The notes below the pieces were generated by a model that was given only the letters and a program-made list of their open reading frames with translations, searched no databases and was not told the DNA's origin. A stretch of 64,000 nt of DNA from Niallia endozanthoxylica (GTDB lineage: Bacteria; Bacillota; Bacilli; Bacillales; Cytobacillaceae): NCBI RefSeq assembly GCF_008710145.1, contig NZ_VYKL01000015.1:744001-808000 (forward strand), read 5' to 3'. How positions within the stretch are numbered: the stretch's first letter is position 1; every line of letters starts with the position of its first letter. Made by a program: the position numbers and the translations under genes. Positions 57,113-64,000 of this stretch are shown in pieces.

Positions 57113-57250
57113 GCTTTGTTAGCGAACCATGTTAATAAGCCTGACTTTTGACTCATCCGTGAGAAATATCCATTTCTCACACCTTTCAGCGCAGCTGAAA
57201 GGTTGCTTATCATTATGAAGTGAAAAATCAACGATGTTAATAAACAAAGC
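57113..57250. mobile_element. MITE-like element, family A, copy 5 between cymR and yrvO
   Basis: It starts GCTTTGTTAGCGAACCATG and ends TTAATAAACAAAGC, so both ends read GCTTTGTT inward. The DTTTTGACTCATCC arm, the GTGAGAAATATC hairpin and the CTTTCAGC hairpin are present. The long hairpin is reduced to TTGCTTATCATTATGAAGTGA. It fills the whole gap between the cymR stop at 57253 and the yrvO start, and flanks show only a weak duplication (TTTACATA / TTTAAATA). Confidence 0.78.
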
Positions 57251-57252
57251 CT

Positions 57253-57672
57253 TTAAATATAAAACATGTAGGAATCAATTTCACCTTCATCTTTATGATT
57301 TGCTAAATCTTGGATTGTTGTATTATCAAGGACGTCTTTCACTGCATCCCTTATTCTAATCCATAATGCCCGTTTCACCGGCTCTTCATCCTCGATTCCT
57401 TCGACAGGTGTAATTGGACCTTCTAGAACACGAATGATATCACCTGTTGTAATATTGGATGGATCATCAGCTAAAATATAGCCTCCATATGCTCCGCGAA
57501 CACTCCTCACTAATCCTGCATTCCTTAGAGGAGCAATTAACTGTTCTAAATAATGCTCTGATAAATCATTTGCTTGGGCAATAGATTTTAATGAAACCGG
57601 TCCATCACCATATTTTTTTGCTAATTCAATCATAATAGTCAAGCCATAGCGTCCCTTTGTTGAAATTTTCAT
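57253..57672 (-). CDS. cymR: Cysteine-metabolism repressor CymR (Rrf2 family)
   Basis: A 139-residue winged-helix repressor with MKISTKGRYGLTIMIELAKKYGDGPVSLKSIAQ at the start, the recognition helix around SEHYLEQLIAPLRNAGLVRSVRGAYGGY, and the C-terminal dimerisation region. Unlike IscR and NsrR it has no cysteines for an Fe-S cluster, as expected for CymR, which senses cysteine through CysK. It controls sulfur uptake and cysteine synthesis. Start ATG follows GAGGTG. Its neighbour yrvO is a cysteine-consuming enzyme. Confidence 0.93.
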   Translation of the reverse strand: MKISTKGRYGLTIMIELAKKYGDGPVSLKSIAQANDLSEHYLEQLIAPLRNAGLVRSVRGAYGGYILADDPSNITTGDIIRVLEGPITPVEGIEDEEPVKRALWIRIRDAVKDVLDNTTIQDLANHKDEGEIDSYMFYI

Positions 57673-57780
57673 TTCCTAACACCTCTCTCAATATATTTCA
57701 ATCAAATAACAGATAAGTATATGGATAAATGTCTTTATATGAAAACATAAATGAATAGTACAAGATAAAAACATACTATT

Positions 57781-57805
57781 TAGATAAACTTTATCTATTA
57801 TATCA
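57781..57805 (-). promoter_or_regulatory. Extended -10 promoter and palindrome before cymR
   Basis: TATAAT (57802-57797, minus strand) has a TG one base before it, but no good -35. Just downstream, TAGATAAA-C-TTTATCTA (57781-57797) is a perfect 17-base palindrome lying on the probable transcription start. This is a good place for a repressor. The 201-base gap to rarA is otherwise A/T-rich. Confidence 0.55.
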
Positions 57806-57873
57806 TATTATCCAATACCCTTGCACTTGCAGGCTTTCGCTTGATGTATGTTAGGATATGGCATCTCTAGCAG

Positions 57874-59175
57874 CTATTTCCCCTTTTTAAATTGTTCTAG
57901 TCTTTCATAAATCGCAGAAAATCTCTTTTCATCGCCGGCTTCAACCGGATGGTAATATTTTGTTCCTTTTAAATTGGATGGTAAATACTCTTGATTTACC
58001 CAGCCGCCAAAAGTTCCAATGGGATAATCGTGAGGATATTGATAGCCAACATGACCAAGTGCCTTTGCACCTGAATAATGAGCATCTCGCAGATGTTTAG
58101 GAATCTCACCTACTTTTCCCGATCGAATCCCCTCTATCGCTGCATCTAATGCTTTATAGGCAGAATTTGATTTAGAGGATAAGCACATTTCTACCACTGC
58201 TGCGGCTAGCGGGATTCTTGCTTCAGGAAGACCGAGACGTTCTGAGGCTGTTACGGCAGCCAGTACTCGCCCGCCAACATCGGGATTAGCAAGTCCGATA
58301 TCTTCATAAGCAATCACGAGAAGTCTTCTATTAACCGATACTAAATCACCACTTTCCAATAAATGTGCCAAATAATAAAGGGCTGCGTTCACATCACTGC
58401 CCCTGATGCTTTTTTGCAGACTAGATAGTAGGTTATAGTAGTGAGAGCCCTTTTTATCTCCATACACCCCTGCTTTTTTTATCATTCTATCAATTGTATC
58501 ATTATGAATCTTATATGTATTCTCAGAGATATCAGAGGAATAGACGATGGATTCAAGCATGGTAAGTGATTTTCGAGCATCTCCTGCTGCACCTTCAGCA
58601 ATAACCTCAATTTGCTGTTCTGTAATGTCAATCGATAGGCTGCCAAGTCCCTTTTTCTCATCCTTTAATGCTCTTATAATTAGCTCTTTTATATCTTCCT
58701 TTGAAAGCCTTGTTAATTGCAGTATCTGCCCGCAGCGGCTGCGGATTGCGGGATTTACATCATGGAAGGGATTTTCTGTTGTTGCTCCTATTAAGACAAT
58801 GCTGCCATTTTCTACATGGGGGAGCAGATAATCCTGCTGCGCTTTATTAAACCGATGAATTTCATCTAAAAAGAGAATCAGTTTTCCTGTTAATCTTGCT
58901 TCTTGGACTACCTCTTCAACATCCTTTTTCCCAGAAGTGGTTGCATTCAAAGCGACAAAGGGCAGTTTGGTCGTACCTGCAATCGCAAAGGCAAGCGAGG
59001 TCTTTCCGATTCCAGGCTCCCCATATAGCAGCATAGAAGGTACATAGCCTTTTTTAACCATTTTATATAAACTTGTATCTTTCCCAATAATTTCCTTTTG
59101 TCCGATGATTTCCTCGATTGTAGTCGGACGCATTCGAAAAGCAAGCGGTTCTCCGTTCAATCCTAAAACCCCCAT
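57874..59175 (-). CDS. rarA: Replication-associated recombination protein RarA (MgsA-like ATPase)
   Basis: A 433-residue AAA+ ATPase related to clamp loaders. Walker A is GEPGIGKTSLA near 50-60, Walker B ILFLDEIHRF near 98-107 and sensor 1 LIGATTENPF near 132. The C-terminal MgsA tetramer domain contains GSDVNAALYYLAHLLESGD and IAYEDIGLANPD. It acts at stalled replication forks. An ATG start at 59175 is chosen over 59202, with an AAGG motif upstream. Divergent gene order is the same as in B. subtilis (yrvN). Confidence 0.93.
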   Translation of the reverse strand: MGVLGLNGEPLAFRMRPTTIEEIIGQKEIIGKDTSLYKMVKKGYVPSMLLYGEPGIGKTSLAFAIAGTTKLPFVALNATTSGKKDVEEVVQEARLTGKLILFLDEIHRFNKAQQDYLLPHVENGSIVLIGATTENPFHDVNPAIRSRCGQILQLTRLSKEDIKELIIRALKDEKKGLGSLSIDITEQQIEVIAEGAAGDARKSLTMLESIVYSSDISENTYKIHNDTIDRMIKKAGVYGDKKGSHYYNLLSSLQKSIRGSDVNAALYYLAHLLESGDLVSVNRRLLVIAYEDIGLANPDVGGRVLAAVTASERLGLPEARIPLAAAVVEMCLSSKSNSAYKALDAAIEGIRSGKVGEIPKHLRDAHYSGAKALGHVGYQYPHDYPIGTFGGWVNQEYLPSNLKGTKYYHPVEAGDEKRFSAIYERLEQFKKGK

Positions 59176-59273
59176 TACATTTCTGCCTTCATTATAGACC
59201 AAAGTGTAGTGTCAGGCACTTATAATACACATTTCAGTCTAATTTGTACTTGGATGTATATTTTTAATGATTA

Positions 59274-59332
59274 GGCTATGTTAACGAATCCTGTTGATAA
59301 GCTAAATTTTGACTCATACGTGAGAAATAGAT
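59274..59332. mobile_element. MITE-like element, family A, truncated copy 6
   Basis: It starts GGCTATGTTAACGAATCCTG, keeps TTTTGACTCATACGTGAGAAAT and then stops; the rest is missing. It lies between rarA and the ABC permease gene, next to an AGTGTCAGGCACT motif at 59208-59220. Confidence 0.65.
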
Positions 59333-59343
59333 AAAGCTAATGA

Positions 59344-60303
59344 TTAAGAGGCTACATCCCTTTTCCCGAAAACAGTATAAGCTAAAGAAAGAAATAGAAT
59401 AAAATAAATCAGCAGCACGAATAATGAAAATGGGAGAGTCATACCCTCTACCATTGGTATTCCTGTGAAATACTGCATTAAATCCGTATTAGCAAATAAT
59501 AGATATTTTGCCCATGAAAATTTCAGCGCAATCAATTGTGTCACTTGTCCTCCTGTAAACATCAGAAAAAGGGATAATCCTATTGCAAGTGAATTATTTC
59601 GAAAGACTGCAGAAATCATAAAAGCCATCGTTGCAAGCATAAACATATTAAGTGATTCCAAACCATAAAAAATGAATAAATGTAAAGGCATGCTTTGTTC
59701 TGTAATGGAGCCTTGATAATAACTTAAATAGGGAGTCGGATTTTCGGGAAACCCGAACAGAACAGCACCTAGTATTGCTGAATAGCCAAATAAAATAAAA
59801 AGCATCAAGAAACCAAATACCAGTACCGTCATAAATTTAGTTCCCAATATTTTCGAGCGATTTATCGGTCTAATCAATAAGAGCTTGATGGTTCCCCAGT
59901 TAAATTCGCTTGCAACAATGCCAGCAGCAATGATGATTGTAAATAAACCAGCAAAATCAATCATGAATGAAGTATCTTTTACAAAGCTCCAAACCGAATA
60001 TTCTTCATTCGGTGATATACGATGCTCCATTCTATATTCGTTGAGAGCAATTTGTCTTTCATAATACTGAACGGTGTTTTTGGATACCTTATCACCTGAT
60101 TCTTCCATCTGCTTCCTTAGACTTTCATTCTCCAATAAGAGTCCCTGCTCCCAATTTTCATTATCTGGTACAGAACCGCCTTGTTCTTGGTATTTAATAA
60201 ATGCGCCTGTTATCGTAACCATGAAGAGCAGAAGTCCAATCATGACATAAGTTCCCGGCCGTCGAAAGATTTTCATCCACTCATTTTTAATCAAATTAAG
60301 CAT
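59344..60303 (-). CDS. ABC-2 type transporter permease
   Basis: A 319-residue membrane protein of the ABC-2 permease family. The N terminus MLNLIKNEWMKIFRRPGTYVMIGLLLF is typical. An extracellular loop of about 80 residues follows the first helix (near 15-35), and five more helices lie between 108 and 310. It overlaps the ATPase gene by eight bases, so the two form one transporter. The pair resembles bacitracin-type or lantibiotic-type exporters, but substrate cannot be read from the sequence. It is not part of the B. subtilis order here, so it is an insertion. Confidence 0.85.
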   Translation of the reverse strand: MLNLIKNEWMKIFRRPGTYVMIGLLLFMVTITGAFIKYQEQGGSVPDNENWEQGLLLENESLRKQMEESGDKVSKNTVQYYERQIALNEYRMEHRISPNEEYSVWSFVKDTSFMIDFAGLFTIIIAAGIVASEFNWGTIKLLLIRPINRSKILGTKFMTVLVFGFLMLFILFGYSAILGAVLFGFPENPTPYLSYYQGSITEQSMPLHLFIFYGLESLNMFMLATMAFMISAVFRNNSLAIGLSLFLMFTGGQVTQLIALKFSWAKYLLFANTDLMQYFTGIPMVEGMTLPFSLFVLLIYFILFLSLAYTVFGKRDVAS

Positions 60304-61222
60304 GAATATGCCCCTCCTTTCCCCTAGTTATTTCTAAAAAGCGATCCTCTAATGTTTTTGTCACTTCCTGAACACTATAGATGTCGATTCGGTTATTAAC
60401 TAATCCTGTAACAATTCCCGGCACCTGCTTTTTTGAAATCGTAAGAAGGATTCTACCATCCATTTGTTTTATTTCTATATCCGGATGGGCAGCTGTTATA
60501 ACCTGTATGGCCCCTGCAGCATCATCTACTTCGAAAGCAACCGTATGCTCTGAACCTTCCATAAAGTGTTGAACAGGCTGGACATTGACGAGCTTTCCAT
60601 CTTGAATAATAGCAATCCGGTCACACATCATTTCCATTTCAGCTAATAAATGACTGGAGACGATGACAGCCATATTATTTTCTTTAGCAAGAAATCGAAG
60701 ATGATCACGAATCTCTCTTATTCCAGCTGGGTCTAGGCCATTTGTCGGTTCATCAAGAATTAATACATCTGGTTCATGCAGAAGGCTCTGAGCGAGTCCC
60801 AATCGCTGCCTCATTCCCAATGAATAAGTTTTTACTTTTTCATGAATCCGCTCAGTTAAACCTACTAACTTGACAACCTCATCAATTTTCTCCTTCGAGA
60901 TAACGTTTGACATTCGGGCATAATGGATTAAATTCTGATAGCCACTAAGAAATTTATACATTTCTGGATTCTCAACAATTGCTCCAATATGACGAATGGC
61001 TCGCTCAAAATCCTTTTTGATACTTTTACCCGCAATTTCAATATCACCTTCTGTTATTCCAATCAGACCAACCATCATGCGAATGGTCGTTGTCTTTCCT
61101 GCTCCATTTGGGCCTAAAAAACCAAAAACTTCTCCTTTATGTACCTCAAAGCTGATAGAGTCAATAATCTTCCTGCCCTTTATGACCTTTGTTACATCGT
61201 TAAGTTTAACTATCTCTGTCAT
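60296..61222 (-). CDS. ABC transporter ATP-binding protein (BcrA-like)
   Basis: A 308-residue ABC ATPase. Walker A is GPNGAGKTT near residues 38-46, the signature YSLGMRQRLGLAQSLL near 133-148, and Walker B DVLILDEPTNGLDPAG near 150-166 with the switch histidine in VIVSSHLLAEME. The C-terminal 90 residues are a regulatory extension common in BcrA/NatA-like exporters. It leads the transporter pair and has its own start at 61222. No two-component system lies next to it, unlike many bacitracin exporters. Complete. Confidence 0.9.
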   Translation of the reverse strand: MTEIVKLNDVTKVIKGRKIIDSISFEVHKGEVFGFLGPNGAGKTTTIRMMVGLIGITEGDIEIAGKSIKKDFERAIRHIGAIVENPEMYKFLSGYQNLIHYARMSNVISKEKIDEVVKLVGLTERIHEKVKTYSLGMRQRLGLAQSLLHEPDVLILDEPTNGLDPAGIREIRDHLRFLAKENNMAVIVSSHLLAEMEMMCDRIAIIQDGKLVNVQPVQHFMEGSEHTVAFEVDDAAGAIQVITAAHPDIEIKQMDGRILLTISKKQVPGIVTGLVNNRIDIYSVQEVTKTLEDRFLEITRGKEGHIHA

Positions 61223-61271
61223 TTTTATATAAAACTCCTTTCACTGTATAAGGATGTTCATTTATTACAGC

Positions 61272-61306
61272 ATGAAAAAAGACGCCAATAAACTTAAGCG
61301 TCTTTT
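61272..61306 (-). terminator. Terminator overlapping the tcdA stop codon
   Basis: AAAAGACGC pairs with GCGTCTTTT across a 12-base loop, followed by T residues on the minus strand. The first arm contains the last codons and stop of tcdA. It separates tcdA from the ABC transporter genes. Confidence 0.85.
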
Positions 61307-62058
61307 ACAGTAGTGATTTTAATATCACCCAGCAGCTGTCTTACCGTGTAACTTGCCATAATAAGACCGGCAACGGACGGTACGAATGCATTGGAGGACG
61401 GAGGCATTTTGGCCTTGCGGATTTCTGCATCGTCTTTTCCAACTACTTTTCGAACGTCTTCCCTAATGACAATTGGACTTTCATCAGAAAAGACAACTGG
61501 AATCCCTTTTCTAATCCCTTCTTTTCTTAATCTCGTCCGAATTACTTTTGCTATTGGGTCTGTATGTGTTTTTGAAATATCAGCAATTTGAAAACGGGTT
61601 GGGTCCATCTTATTCGCGGCACCCATACTTGAGATAATCGGAATTTTCCTGTGCAGACATTCTTTCATTAAATGAATTTTATAAGAAATAGTATCTGACG
61701 CATCGATGACAAAATCAAGATTGTGAGCAAAAATTTCTTCATACGTTTCTTCTGTATAAAACATTTTCATGTCAATTACTTCACAGTCAGGATTAATATC
61801 CGCAATTCTTTCCTTCATTAATTCTGCTTTAGGTCTTCCAACTGTAGAAAGTAATGCGATAACTTGACGATTCACATTTGTTATATCGACAACATCTTTA
61901 TCTATGAGAACAAGCTTCCCTACACCGGAGCGGGCAAGCGCTTCGGCAGAAAATGAGCCGACGCCTCCAATCCCAAGAACGGCCACAGTACTGTTCTTCA
62001 GCTTTTCTAAACCTTCTTTGCCAATTGCTAATTCATTTCGAGAAAATTGATGTAACAT
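61294..62058 (-). CDS. tcdA: tRNA threonylcarbamoyladenosine dehydratase TcdA
   Basis: A 254-residue E1-like enzyme (YrvM). The nucleotide motif is VAVLGIGGVGSFSAEALARSGVG near 24-46, followed by LIDKDVVDITNVNRQ. The C-terminal part has the conserved SMGAANKMDPTRFQIADIS. It makes the cyclic form of t6A37 in tRNA. GGAG lies before the ATG at 62058; the longer frame from 62091 lacks a site. It lies between aspS and the ABC pair, with 6S RNA in the gap to aspS. Confidence 0.94.
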   Translation of the reverse strand: MLHQFSRNELAIGKEGLEKLKNSTVAVLGIGGVGSFSAEALARSGVGKLVLIDKDVVDITNVNRQVIALLSTVGRPKAELMKERIADINPDCEVIDMKMFYTEETYEEIFAHNLDFVIDASDTISYKIHLMKECLHRKIPIISSMGAANKMDPTRFQIADISKTHTDPIAKVIRTRLRKEGIRKGIPVVFSDESPIVIREDVRKVVGKDDAEIRKAKMPPSSNAFVPSVAGLIMASYTVRQLLGDIKITTVKDA

Positions 62059-62168
62059 TAAACCATCTCCATTTGCGTCTTCGGTTACCATTAGATTTCC
62101 TGTTTAAGACTATAACATACAATAATTTTAAAACAAGAATTATTGCATAATTATCCTATAACAGCATC

Positions 62169-62196
62169 AAAAAAACCACGTCAGTAGACATGGTTT
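62169..62196 (-). terminator. Terminator after 6S RNA
   Basis: AAACCATGTC pairs with GACGTGGTTT (one G-T pair) over a 4-base loop, followed by seven U residues on the minus strand. Confidence 0.9.
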
Positions 62197-62204
62197 CTGA
62201 TTCT

Positions 62205-62432
62205 CTATGTATGAGAAGAGTCCCAATTATGCCGTCGCTTGTTTTCCTTTGTTTGAACCCGCACGAAGCAGGTGGGTGTTCTATTCCAATTTTTATAAAT
62301 CCCTAGTAAGTGCTTTACGAATGTAAACTCTTAGGTAAGGCCTGTACGCAAATTAGAAACTCCGAACTCCCAAAGGTAAAATGTTCGGTCAAACGATAGG
62401 TAATACTACGAACACATCAGGACTCTTTTCTT
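62205..62432 (-). ncRNA. bsrA: 6S RNA (6S-1 type)
   Basis: The 5' part reads AGAGTCCTGATGTGTT on the minus strand and the 3' part GGGACTCTT, which pair to close the long hairpin that mimics an open promoter. The first motif is that of Bacillus 6S-1 RNA, and in B. subtilis bsrA also lies between aspS and yrvM (tcdA). 6S RNA binds sigma-A RNA polymerase and stores it in stationary phase. It has its own promoter and terminator. Ends are approximate. This accounts for the gap 62059-62496. Confidence 0.9.
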
Positions 62433-62439
62433 AATATTT

Positions 62440-62468
62440 ATAATAGCATAATGCCTTCAAGCGTTCAA
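62440..62468 (-). promoter_or_regulatory. Sigma-A promoter of 6S RNA
   Basis: TTGAAC (62468-62463), 17 bases, TATTAT (62445-62440). The start site would be about seven bases beyond, where the 6S sequence begins. Confidence 0.85.
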
Positions 62469-62496
62469 TCGCTGTAAAATGACTGTTTTTGTCACA

Positions 62497-64000
62497 TTAC
62501 TTAATGACTGTTGAGGCAAGATTGAGCTCGAGCAATTGTGCCTGACTTACTTCCCCAGGTGCATCTGTCAGCAGGTCACTCGCACTGGCTGTTTTAGGGA
62601 AAGCGATTGTATCACGTAAATTAGTTCTGCCCGTTAACAGCATCACAAAACGATCCAGCCCTAGTGCAATACCGCCATGCGGTGGTGTTCCATAGTCAAA
62701 CGCATCCAGTAAGAAGCCAAATTGTTCGTTTGCTTCTTCTTCTGTAAAGCCTAATGCTTTGAACATTTTATTCTGAACATCTCTTTCAAAAATACGTAAA
62801 GAACCGCCGCCAAGCTCATATCCATTTAACACAATATCATAGGCTTGGGCACGTACCTTGCCTGGTTCACTGTCGAGCAGTTCAATATCTTCTCTAACAG
62901 GCATTGTAAACGGATGGTGTGCAGCAGAATAACGACCAGTCTCTTCATCATACTCAAGCAATGGCCAATCTGTCACCCAAAGGAAGTTAAATTTACTTTC
63001 ATCAATTAAATTAAGGTCTTTGGCAATTTTTAAACGCAGCGCACCTAATGCATCTGCAACTACCTTTTTCTTATCAGCAACAAATAAAATTAAATCATCT
63101 TTTTCAACAGCGAGGATTCGATTAACAGCAGCTAATTCTTCTTCACTAAAGAACTTAACAATCGGTCCTTTTAGACCGTCATCTTCTGCTTTAAGCCACG
63201 CAAGTCCTTTTGCTCCATAGCGTGCTGCATATTCAGTAAGAGCATCAATATCTTTTCTAGAATAGCTTGTTGCACCCTTTTTAACATTAATCGCTTTTAC
63301 TTGTCCGCCTGTTGAAGCGGCTGCAGCAAACACTTTAAAATTAGAGCTTTGGAAAACCTCAGATAAATCTGTCAGCTTAAGTTCAAATCTTGTATCTGGC
63401 TTGTCTGAGCCATAGCTTCCCATTGCTTCATCATATGGAATACGTGGGAATGGAACCGTAATATCGATTCCTTTCACTTGCTTCATAATTCTTTGAATCA
63501 TATGTTCAATCATGCTTTGAATCTCTTCAGCACTCATGAAACTTGTTTCAATATCCAATTGAGTAAATTCCGGCTGACGGTCTGCACGCAAGTCCTCATC
63601 ACGGAAACAGCGGGCAATTTGGTAATAGCGTTCAACACCGCTGACCATTAACAGCTGTTTGAAAAGCTGTGGTGATTGCGGAAGCGCATAAAACTCCCCT
63701 GGATGCACACGGCTTGGTACAAGATAATCACGCGCACCCTCAGGTGTACTTTTTGTTAAAATTGGCGTCTCAATATCCAAGAAACCTTCAGCATCAAGAA
63801 AATCGCGCATAACCTTCGTTACTTGGTGGCGCATTTTTAATGTATTAAACATAACCGGTCTTCTTAAATCAAGGTAACGGTATTTTAAACGAACATCCTC
63901 TGAAACCTCAACATCGTCCTCAACCATAAACGGAGGTGTTTTTGATTCATTGATGATTGTCATTTTTTCTACCTGTACTTCAATTTTACCAGTACTTAAG
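62497..64000 (-). CDS. aspS: Aspartyl-tRNA synthetase, C-terminal 500 residues (cut by window edge)
   Basis: The reading frame enters from the window edge and reads [16 protein letters not shown] before the internal ATG at 63963, so the N-terminal OB-fold anticodon domain is mostly outside. What remains has class II motif 1 ([25 protein letters not shown]), motif 2 ([23 protein letters not shown]), the bacterial GAD insertion, and motif 3 ([16 protein letters not shown]). About 590 residues is usual, so about 90 are missing. It charges tRNA-Asp. Confidence 0.96.
   Translation of the reverse strand, partial: LSTGKIEVQVEKMTIINESKTPPFMVEDDVEVSEDVRLKYRYLDLRRPVMFNTLKMRHQVTKVMRDFLDAEGFLDIETPILTKSTPEGARDYLVPSRVHPGEFYALPQSPQLFKQLLMVSGVERYYQIARCFRDEDLRADRQPEFTQLDIETSFMSAEEIQSMIEHMIQRIMKQVKGIDITVPFPRIPYDEAMGSYGSDKPDTRFELKLTDLSEVFQSSNFKVFAAAASTGGQVKAINVKKGATSYSRKDIDALTEYAARYGAKGLAWLKAEDDGLKGPIVKFFSEEELAAVNRILAVEKDDLILFVADKKKVVADALGALRLKIAKDLNLIDESKFNFLWVTDWPLLEYDEETGRYSAAHHPFTMPVREDIELLDSEPGKVRAQAYDIVLNGYELGGGSLRIFERDVQNKMFKALGFTEEEANEQFGFLLDAFDYGTPPHGGIALGLDRFVMLLTGRTNLRDTIAFPKTASASDLLTDAPGEVSQAQLLELNLASTVIK

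Noticed and set aside
59344..61222. ABC pair as a bacteriocin biosynthesis cluster
   Set aside because: No precursor peptide, modification enzyme or immunity gene lies beside it, so only a transporter can be supported.

Overview
The window is chromosomal DNA from a low-GC, endospore-forming member of the Bacillaceae. The evidence is the spore genes (gpr, spoIIP, sigK, yqfC, sda), the late competence operon comEA-comEB-comEC with comER, a CIRCE-controlled hrcA-grpE-dnaK-dnaJ operon, and a gene order that follows the Bacillus subtilis yqfC-to-aspS region. It is not B. subtilis: psd and pssA lie next to sigK, sigK is uninterrupted, udk is missing beside greA, and an ABC transporter sits between rarA and tcdA. 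I did not identify the species.

Layout. 1-2.5 kb: yqfC start, yqfB, floA and an nfeD-type gene behind a sigma-W-like promoter. 2.6-12 kb: yqeY, rpsU, then the heat-shock operon hrcA-grpE-dnaK-dnaJ-prmA-rsmE-mtaB. 12-20 kb: hemW, lepA, yqxA, spoIIP, gpr, rpsT, holA. 20-27 kb: yqzM and the competence operon, split by a TnpB transposon with its omega RNA. 27-32 kb: a tight housekeeping operon yqeG-yqeH-aroE-yhbY-nadD-yqeK-rsfS-yqeM. 32-37 kb: a DnaA-box cluster, sda, psd/pssA, sigK, yrhC, mtnN, yrzA. 37-46 kb: yrrS, pbpI, greA, the tRNA wobble-uridine cluster trmR-trhP1-trhP2, mltG, yrzB, ruvX, ireB. 46-54 kb: alaS with a T-box leader, yrrI, yrzQ, yrzR, yrrD, recD2. 54-64 kb: yrrB, mnmA, its cysteine desulfurase, cymR, rarA, the ABC transporter, tcdA, 6S RNA and a truncated aspS.

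Several neighbours work together. HrcA represses its own chaperone operon through CIRCE. The cysteine desulfurase supplies sulfur to MnmA for 2-thiouridine. TrhP1/TrhP2 and TrmR make 5-methoxyuridine in tRNA. ComEA, ComEC and ComEB belong to DNA uptake, and Sda couples DnaA status to sporulation.

Core genes here are ordinary; the unusual material is between them. I see (1) a family of about 200-bp multi-hairpin, MITE-like elements in six places, one with a candidate 9-bp target duplication; (2) a second family of long palindromic repeats in three places, one inside the heat-shock operon; (3) an intact TnpB gene plus omega RNA inside the competence operon; (4) a nadD gene whose only possible start near the ribosome-binding site is CTG; and (5) a structured, terminator-ended leader before the tRNA wobble-modification genes. 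I did not find a gene cluster that looks like an undescribed defence, toxin or biosynthetic system.
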